This document shows, piece by piece, positions 21,075 to 25,256 of a DNA stretch of 25,256 bases. Numbering within the stretch: the first letter of the stretch is position 1; each line of letters starts with the position of its first letter. A program made the position numbers and the translations under genes. The notes below the pieces were generated by a model that searched no databases, was not told where the DNA came from, and was given only the letters and a program-made list of their open reading frames with translations. The DNA lies in IMG/VR virus record IMGVR_UViG_3300027797_000127, positions 1-25,256 of that record, one strand, 5' to 3'. The stretch comes from a virus.

Positions 21075-21880
21075 GTCCAAGCACCACCTTCCGTAGGATA
21101 CGGCTTTACCTTGTTCGTTGCTCTTTGATAACACAGGCAATCACCCTTACGGCAATAGCATGAGTAGCATGAGGAACATGTCTCACAGTAATTCGGGTCG
21201 CTATCGTACCCAATTTCTACGGCAGTATCGCATACCATGCAGTAGTCACCTGTGTCATTGACGCCGAAGTCAATAGGCTTGACGGAGTACCAACTACGAG
21301 CACTAGAAGTGGGTAAGTAACACGAGTCGTTAGACCACCATGTACCTGTGGAGTCTTTAGTGCCCTTGTTCTCGTGTATCAGATAGGCTTGCCATTGAGC
21401 GCGTGTGTCTACCGTTAAGATAGCAACCTTAGAACCCGAAGTGAAATCCTCAATGAGGTTCATCACTTGTACATTGTCGAGTGCAGATACACCACCTATA
21501 GCAGGTAGCAAATCCTCAGCAAAGATACGCGTGTCACTTCGCATATCTCCTGTTGGCTCAATGATAGGCAGTATGCCATTGTGTGCAAGATAGGTACGCT
21601 CATCGCCACCTACCTTAAACGGATGACAGTTATCTACTGTCGTTGAGCCATGCGTGGCAAGTCGAGCGTGCCATAGGGCATACCCTTCGAGATACTTGTT
21701 ACGCATTTCGATGAAGCGGTTGATCGAAGTGTCGGCGTTCATTGTTCGTTCAGCGTGAATACGATTCTCGCTTGGTATAACAATAGCGAACCCGAATCCG
21801 TGTGGATTATTGAGAGCAGAGTTTTCCAATTTCTCTCGTGACGGAATTACATAGGGTGGTACTAGGCATAGCATACACAT
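21068..21880 (-). CDS. Class II glutamine amidotransferase with C-terminal Cys-rich module
   Basis: This encodes 270 residues from ATG 21880 (AAGGAG seven bases before it). MCMLCLVPPY places Cys2 directly after the initiator Met, as required for the Ntn-type nucleophile. HGFGFAIVI, WHARLATHG (R73), YLAHNGIL (N101, G102) and RSDTRIF (S115, D116) are the remaining glutaminase motifs of class II amidotransferases. It would release ammonia from glutamine or cleave a related amide. Residues 214-250 form a Cys-rich tail (CMVC, CETCSSCYSCYCRKGDCLC) not typical of the family. It directly follows the amidoligase gene, 11 bases away, pointing to a coupled reaction. Confidence 0.85.
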   Translation of the reverse strand: MCMLCLVPPYVIPSREKLENSALNNPHGFGFAIVIPSENRIHAERTMNADTSINRFIEMRNKYLEGYALWHARLATHGSTTVDNCHPFKVGGDERTYLAHNGILPIIEPTGDMRSDTRIFAEDLLPAIGGVSALDNVQVMNLIEDFTSGSKVAILTVDTRAQWQAYLIHENKGTKDSTGTWWSNDSCYLPTSSARSWYSVKPIDFGVNDTGDYCMVCDTAVEIGYDSDPNYCETCSSCYSCYCRKGDCLCYQRATNKVKPYPTEGGAWTW

Positions 21881-21891
21881 GTCATATCTCC

Positions 21892-23361
21892 TTAGTTATC
21901 ATCATCTGATGGGTCTTGGTCACGAGTGAACGATTCGCTCATGATTAACGCTAGGTTGGGGTACTTGACCGACTCATTTGATACATACGCAGCAAAGCGT
22001 AACCAAGATAAGGCGGTGTTATTGCCTGTAACTTTAAGATCGCGAGTGTATTCCACACCAGCAGTTACAAACTCTAACGCAGAAAGTATGCGTTCTTTGC
22101 GGAGAGAACCCTTAAAGACGCGTATTTCTATCGTTGCGAAGTTTTCCGTATTAACGGCTGCACAATGTCCGTCTCTAGATTGTCCATGCTTGACCTTAGG
22201 TACGAGTTTTCCCTTGTCCGAGAAAGACGCGTAACTATTTGATGGACGCCCAGCAATACGCGCTACTTGTCGCTCATTGTCGTAAATGAGTTTCATGAAC
22301 CGCAGTTGGTGTGCTTGCATGTGCATGATATCTTGTGGGTTACTATCCCACTCAACCCTACCGCCAAAGGCTTCACGAGATACATGGACATGAAGCCCAC
22401 AAGTAGTCGTATTCCATGAGCGGTGTCCGCTACTCTTTAACTTCCTTAGTACACTCCACTCAAACTTCTTTTGATAGTACTCAAGCGTGTGTGGGTGTGT
22501 GACTATCTCAAATCCGTCATTGAGTGAGCCGTCAGATTTCATGTATGCGTGGTTACCCAGTATGTCTTGTGCTATCTGCGCACCTTCATGGCGTGAAATA
22601 GAACGAGCCTCAACCTCTAACTCAAAGCCCATGTGATATGAACCTTCGCCAAAGAATATGGGGTTGGGCTTGTATCCGTAACTGTGGATGATATTATTGC
22701 GCTCAACTTCCTCGCAGTAATGGGAGTTACCACTCCAAACATCACTCCCACATTCATCACAGTCGTAGACATTATCACTCACACAGTCGCTACAATATCT
22801 CTGACCATTGTATATGCTAGTGTTGTTATCGTGAACAGTATTCTCACAATTCTCACAGTAGGTGAAGTTTGCCTCTCCACCATGCGAATCGTAATAAATC
22901 GCACAACACATCTCACAACGCCAGTTACCCTCAACCCTATTAAAACTAGAAAATCGAGCGGTATCAACGGTTGATTCGTTGAGATAGAACGACATGTGTG
23001 TGCCCCAACTTCTTTGTTGAGTGCTTGCGTAGGAATCACCGCAGTCCTCACAGTCCTCGCTCATTGCGCAAGTTCTGTGAACCCTGATTTCAGATCCGTC
23101 TGCTAAGCGTGAATCAGTTAGTGCCCACCTAACCTCATCTGCATACTCAGGCTTGAGACAAGCAACACAGGTATCAACTGTGCTTACGAAGGGGAAGTCC
23201 TCTGCCTTTGGAACAGGTACTTCTTCCATGTCGTTGAAGCGTGTTCTAAGACACCTGATACAGAGTTCAGGAGTCTCAAAGCGTGAGAACACGAATAGAA
23301 ACTCAGGTGAATTACATCTGTGACACATGCCCACTCCTGTAAGTCCGTATGATTCTGTCAT
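21892..23361 (-). CDS. Cys-rich amidoligase (glutamine-synthetase-like ligase)
   Basis: This encodes 489 residues from ATG 23361, with GAAGG about 8 bases upstream; TTG 23388 is rejected. Residues 13-220 hold many paired cysteines: CHRC 13-16, CIRC 34-37, CVAC 65-68, CEDC 104-107, CEMCC 149-153, CENC 169-172, CSDC 190-193, CDEC 201-204. These look like several zinc ribbons or treble clefs. The ligase domain begins near 243: HMGFELEVEAR (E247, E249, E251), DGSLNDGFEIVTHP (277-290), CGLHVHVS (321-328, H324, H326) and FATIEIRVFKGSL (E412, R414). These are the blocks of amidoligase-type COOH-NH2 ligases. It probably forms an amide bond using ATP. The substrate is unknown. Confidence 0.82.
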   Translation of the reverse strand: MTESYGLTGVGMCHRCNSPEFLFVFSRFETPELCIRCLRTRFNDMEEVPVPKAEDFPFVSTVDTCVACLKPEYADEVRWALTDSRLADGSEIRVHRTCAMSEDCEDCGDSYASTQQRSWGTHMSFYLNESTVDTARFSSFNRVEGNWRCEMCCAIYYDSHGGEANFTYCENCENTVHDNNTSIYNGQRYCSDCVSDNVYDCDECGSDVWSGNSHYCEEVERNNIIHSYGYKPNPIFFGEGSYHMGFELEVEARSISRHEGAQIAQDILGNHAYMKSDGSLNDGFEIVTHPHTLEYYQKKFEWSVLRKLKSSGHRSWNTTTCGLHVHVSREAFGGRVEWDSNPQDIMHMQAHQLRFMKLIYDNERQVARIAGRPSNSYASFSDKGKLVPKVKHGQSRDGHCAAVNTENFATIEIRVFKGSLRKERILSALEFVTAGVEYTRDLKVTGNNTALSWLRFAAYVSNESVKYPNLALIMSESFTRDQDPSDDDN

Positions 23362-23531
23362 GAGGCTACCTTCTTTTCTCCTGTGCAAAAACCGCAGGTT
23401 AGTTGGTGTTTGACCCCAAGGTTATGGAGTATCTGTGCAAGGGGTACTCCGCATGAGCGGAATAGGAGACAAGCGAACTCGTCATCTGTCAAACCAGCCT
23501 GCGACTCTGAACGGTTATCCGAGAGGCTCAT
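23358..23531 (-). CDS. Small hypothetical protein with CxxC (57 aa)
   Basis: A short leftward gene from ATG 23531 (overlapping the preceding stop, ATGA) to TGA 23360-23358 (overlapping the amidoligase ATG, again ATGA). The product begins MSLSDNRSESQAGLTDDEFA, has a helix-turn-helix-like stretch VPLAQILHNLGVKHQLTCGF, and C46-x2-C49. The double overlap strongly supports it as a real gene. It may be a small partner or regulator of the amidoligase pair. Confidence 0.7.
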   Translation of the reverse strand: MSLSDNRSESQAGLTDDEFACLLFRSCGVPLAQILHNLGVKHQLTCGFCTGEKKVAS

Positions 23532-23851
23532 GACTGCACCGCAAGTGGATGTGCGTAGACTGCGATAGGATTAGGGTTAAGCCCTATCTCTTGTAAGTGT
23601 GTGTGCAGTACTGTGTGCACACGGTATAGTTCCAACTTGCTCATTTCTTTTCCTTCTAGTGTGTCGTAATGCTTGCGTAATTCGTTAATTGCTGAATCAA
23701 GCGTCATTACATCACGCGGTGTGAACTCCACCGTTTTCACCACGAAATACTCAAAGAGTACGCCTGTGATTTCATCTCGTGCTTCATCTGTAGCAAGAAG
23801 TCCTCGCTTGTATTGCTCAAGGACTTTCTCGATTCGTGCTTGTGCGTCCAT
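23528..23851 (-). CDS. Hypothetical helical protein, first gene of leftward operon
   Basis: This encodes 107 residues from ATG 23851, with AAAGGAAATAGC before it. It is fully helical and charged: MDAQARIEKVLEQYKRGLLA, TLDSAINELRKHYDTLEGKE, ELYRVHTVLHTHLQEIG. No cysteine, signal or membrane segment is present. It leads the operon and lies just downstream of a long terminator-like hairpin in its leader. Family unknown. Confidence 0.7.
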   Translation of the reverse strand: MDAQARIEKVLEQYKRGLLATDEARDEITGVLFEYFVVKTVEFTPRDVMTLDSAINELRKHYDTLEGKEMSKLELYRVHTVLHTHLQEIGLNPNPIAVYAHPLAVQS

Positions 23852-23870
23852 GCTATTTCCTTTCGGGTAA

Positions 23871-23916
23871 AAGAAAAATCCTTACCACATACAAGTACAG
23901 GTAGGGATTTTTTCTT
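23871..23916. terminator. Bidirectional terminator or attenuator hairpin in operon leader
   Basis: AAGAAAAATCCTTACC (23871-23886) pairs with GGTAGGGATTTTTTCTT (23900-23916) around a 13-base loop. On the plus strand the stem is complete with one T-G wobble and one unpaired T; on the minus strand that wobble becomes a C-A mismatch. T-runs exist on both strands. On the minus strand it lies between the likely promoter and the first gene of the operon, so it could attenuate the operon; on the plus strand it would stop antisense transcripts. Confidence 0.6.
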
Positions 23917-23940
23917 GGGGTCGGCTTTGACCTTGGAGAA

Positions 23941-23949
23941 AAGATACCA
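23941..23949 (-). promoter_or_regulatory. Candidate extended -10 for the leftward operon
   Basis: Read on the minus strand, TG-G-TATCTT is an extended -10-like element. Transcription would start near 23934 and pass through the 23871-23916 hairpin before reaching the first gene. No clear -35 is visible, and an imperfect AT-rich inverted repeat (23961-23981) lies just upstream. Weak evidence. Confidence 0.25.
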
Positions 23950-24019
23950 TGGCTCTGAGCAGGACTTTTATTAAAATCCTTCTTCACCCGAATGGGATAC
24001 ATGTGCGTATGTGAGTGAG

Positions 24020-24045
24020 TGACGACTATGTATGTACCGCGCGTG
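24020..24045. repeat. Dispersed repeat element, copy 2 (26 bases)
   Basis: It has the core CGACTATGTATGTA followed by CCGCGCGTG. It is identical over 26 bases to 24111-24136, 91 bases further right, and shares a 15-base core with 19640-19654. All three copies are in the same orientation. Confidence 0.75.
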
Positions 24046-24300
24046 TGTGGGAGTTGTCTGTGCGTGCATACATGCGTGCCGGTGCGTGCGTGTGCGCCGG
24101 TGCGTGCGCATGACGACTATGTATGTACCGCGCGTGGGTATGTTCCGCCCGTAAAAGCGTGCGACACGCCCGACCGCGTGGGTGGGTCTGAGCGTGGGAG
24201 CGTGAGCGTGTCCGAGCGTGCGCGAGCGCGTACGAGCGCGAGCGTGTCCAAGCGTGGAAAGAAAATCGCCCAGCGTGGAAAGGAAAGAACCAAGCGCCGA
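24046..24300. repeat. GC-rich GCGTG repeat region with Z-DNA-prone tracts
   Basis: This stretch is filled with short GCGTG/GAGCGTG/GAGCGCG repeats, especially at 24180-24285, and contains long alternating pyrimidine-purine tracts such as 24059-24079 (21 bases) around a near-palindromic GCATACATGC. A second copy of the 26-base repeat is inside it. I see no reliable gene. It continues into a purine-rich stretch to about 24400. An origin, a protein-binding array or a recombination site is conceivable. Confidence 0.5.
24111..24136. repeat. Dispersed repeat element, copy 3 (26 bases)
   Basis: Exact 26-base direct repeat of 24020-24045. The two copies fall in different reading frames, so the repetition is not due to a repeated protein segment. 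Confidence 0.75.
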
Positions 24301-24421
24301 GAGCCGAAAGACCGCCAACACAAACTAAAAGAAAGAAACCAGCGATCCACCGAAGGAAAGAGCCGAGACCTCGAAGGAAACCGAGAGCCCTAAAAAAATT
24401 ACTCCTCCTCAGCTCCCGGTC

Positions 24422-25036
24422 TTGCTTTACTCCCCGAAATCGAGCGCCGAAACACTAAAAAAAAAGATTCTCCAAATGCTCGGTATTCCCTCGATGTCAT
24501 GGTTCAATTCTCCCAGAGGGTCAAACCCCCCTCGGAAAAGCAGGAATATCGTGAAGGAAAAAATGGCAGAGTGGGCGAAAGCAAATTGGGGAAATCTCTC
24601 AGAAAAGTCCGCTAAATCAGTAATAAACCGCGTAATCGCAGTAATCGAGAAAAACCCAACAACGCTAAAAAGCGCGCTAGTCGGACTCACTCAAAGCCTG
24701 AACGCCCTCGGTTCGAAAGAGGACACAACCGAGCAAGACACCGCCGAAGTGTGGTTCATCTCGGAGTTCATAACCGCCATGCTCATCCCTATCGCCGATC
24801 ACATTGACGCGATCACCAAAGAAAACGCCAACACAAAAGCAAGCGCCAGCCCTAAGAAGCGCAGCGAAGTTTGGGCAGACTCGAAAGAGGAAGCCCAAGC
24901 AATAGCCGAAGCGCAGAAGCCAGCCAAGCCAGCACGCAAGCCACGCGGAGCAGAAGCAGAAGCGCCAGCCCTCGAAGTAGGCTCCGACCTACTGAAAGCC
25001 CTCGCGGTACTGAAAAGCGCAGGGTTGATCAAATGA
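24422..25036 (+). CDS. Hypothetical helical protein (start uncertain)
   Basis: The frame runs from TTG 24422 to TGA 25034-25036, up to 204 residues. Better-supported starts may be ATG 24476 or ATG 24563, the latter with AAGGA four bases before it. The sequence is mostly helical: MAEWAKANWGNLSEKSAKSV, AEVWFISEFITAMLIPIADH, then an Ala/Lys/Pro-rich linker (EAQKPAKPARKPRGAEAEAP) and a final helix DLLKALAVLKSAGLIK. No signal or membrane segment is evident. The codons are much more GC-rich than in the left part of the window. Some small terminase subunits have a similar size and charge, but I have no motif to claim that. It overlaps the next gene. Confidence 0.6.
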   Translation: MLYSPKSSAETLKKKILQMLGIPSMSWFNSPRGSNPPRKSRNIVKEKMAEWAKANWGNLSEKSAKSVINRVIAVIEKNPTTLKSALVGLTQSLNALGSKEDTTEQDTAEVWFISEFITAMLIPIADHIDAITKENANTKASASPKKRSEVWADSKEEAQAIAEAQKPAKPARKPRGAEAEAPALEVGSDLLKALAVLKSAGLIK

Positions 25037-25197
25037 CCGCCCTCGACATGCTCGCGGTGATAATCGCGCTAGGCGTATCCATGGCGCTCATTATCACCAG
25101 CGCAGTTCAAAACGCACGCTTAACACGCTCGCGCGATATGTGGCGCAACTACGCTATCGAAGCATGTCGCGAGTGTGGGAACACGCGGAGCAGATAG
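25033..25197 (+). CDS. Small membrane protein (54 aa)
   Basis: A short gene from ATG 25033 (overlapping the previous stop, ATGA) to TAG 25195-25197. An upstream in-frame extension to 24871 overlaps the preceding gene and is rejected. The product MTALDMLAVIIALGVSMALI carries one membrane helix (about 6-24), followed by a polar region with C45-x2-C48 (EACRECGNTRSR). This is a single-pass membrane protein with a possible metal or disulfide pair. Family unknown. Confidence 0.65.
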   Translation: MTALDMLAVIIALGVSMALIITSAVQNARLTRSRDMWRNYAIEACRECGNTRSR

Positions 25198-25218
25198 TTA
25201 GCCAACACAAAACGAAAG

Positions 25219-25250
25219 CCCTCACGCATCCAGCGTGGGGGTTTTTTTTT
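25219..25250 (+). terminator. Rho-independent terminator at right end
   Basis: CCCTCACGC (25219-25227) pairs with GCGTGGGGG (25233-25241) with one T-G wobble and a five-base loop, followed by nine T (25242-25250). It ends the rightward pair of genes. Confidence 0.88.
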
Positions 25251-25256
25251 CGCCTC

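Noticed and set aside
24019-24393. Open frame of 124 codons across the GCGTG repeat region
   Set aside because: The two 26-base repeats lie in different frames of it, the product is low-complexity and Arg/Cys-biased, there is no ribosome site, and the other two frames are similarly open in the purine-rich part.
24427-24690. Leftward frame opposite the right-end gene
   Set aside because: Its Phe/Ser-rich content is the typical complement of the Lys/Glu-rich rightward protein, and no ribosome site is seen.
1-25256. tRNA genes
   Set aside because: I looked for TTC-arm sequences with a matching acceptor stem and found none that I could fold; a tRNAscan run would settle it.

Overview
This window appears to be a piece of a tailed double-stranded DNA phage genome whose host is an actinobacterium. 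The evidence is a C-terminal piece of an N4-gp56-type major capsid protein at the left edge, a long run of neck, tail and fibre genes, a lysis cassette, a replication and recombination module, and a WhiB-type iron-sulfur regulator, a family confined to Actinobacteria and their phages. Most of the window is moderately AT-rich, TTG/GTG starts are frequent, and small zinc-ribbon proteins abound. This fits a low-GC freshwater actinobacterial host (Nanopelagicales/acI type), but that assignment is inference. I saw no integrase, tRNA or CRISPR array. DNA polymerase, terminase large subunit and portal are not recognisable here and presumably lie outside.

Layout. (1) 1-10351, rightward: major capsid C-terminus, small proteins, an orphan glycosyltransferase and methyltransferase, a run of tiny basic proteins, a neck/tail-completion candidate, a tail fibre with NHTGTQ and KGYVD motifs, three tandem paralogous receptor-binding-like proteins all ending in LYGIK, and a 651-residue tail protein. 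(2) 10356-12657, rightward: lysis/surface region with small membrane proteins (holin candidates), a secreted protein with a very long Pro-Glu stalk, and an M15-type peptidase endolysin, closed by a strong terminator. (3) 12744-13048, leftward: two small zinc-ribbon genes (FmdB type plus an unlisted 41-residue protein). (4) 13049-13273: divergent intergenic region with dyads, G-runs and two similar extended -10 elements. (5) 13274-19640, rightward: Cas4/RecB-like nuclease, RecA/DnaB-like ATPase, secreted transglycosylase-like enzyme, resolvase-like nuclease, primase split into zinc-finger and TOPRIM genes, Nmad1 protein, HNH nuclease, metallophosphoesterase and a sigma-factor-like protein. (6) 19807-23851, leftward: a tightly overlapped ten-gene operon centred on a Cys-rich amidoligase and a class II glutamine amidotransferase, with WhiB and several small zinc-ribbon proteins. 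(7) 23852-25256: a repeat-rich intergenic stretch, then two rightward genes of distinctly more GC-rich composition and a terminator.

How it fits together. The rightward genes look like the usual virion assembly, lysis and replication programme. The leftward operon is the most novel part. It pairs an enzyme predicted to release ammonia from glutamine with a ligase predicted to form amide bonds, next to a redox/DNA-binding WhiB. It is bracketed by non-coding regions that share a CGACTATGTATGTA element and GAGCGTG-rich sequence, so it looks like a discrete accessory module. Its substrate cannot be read from sequence.
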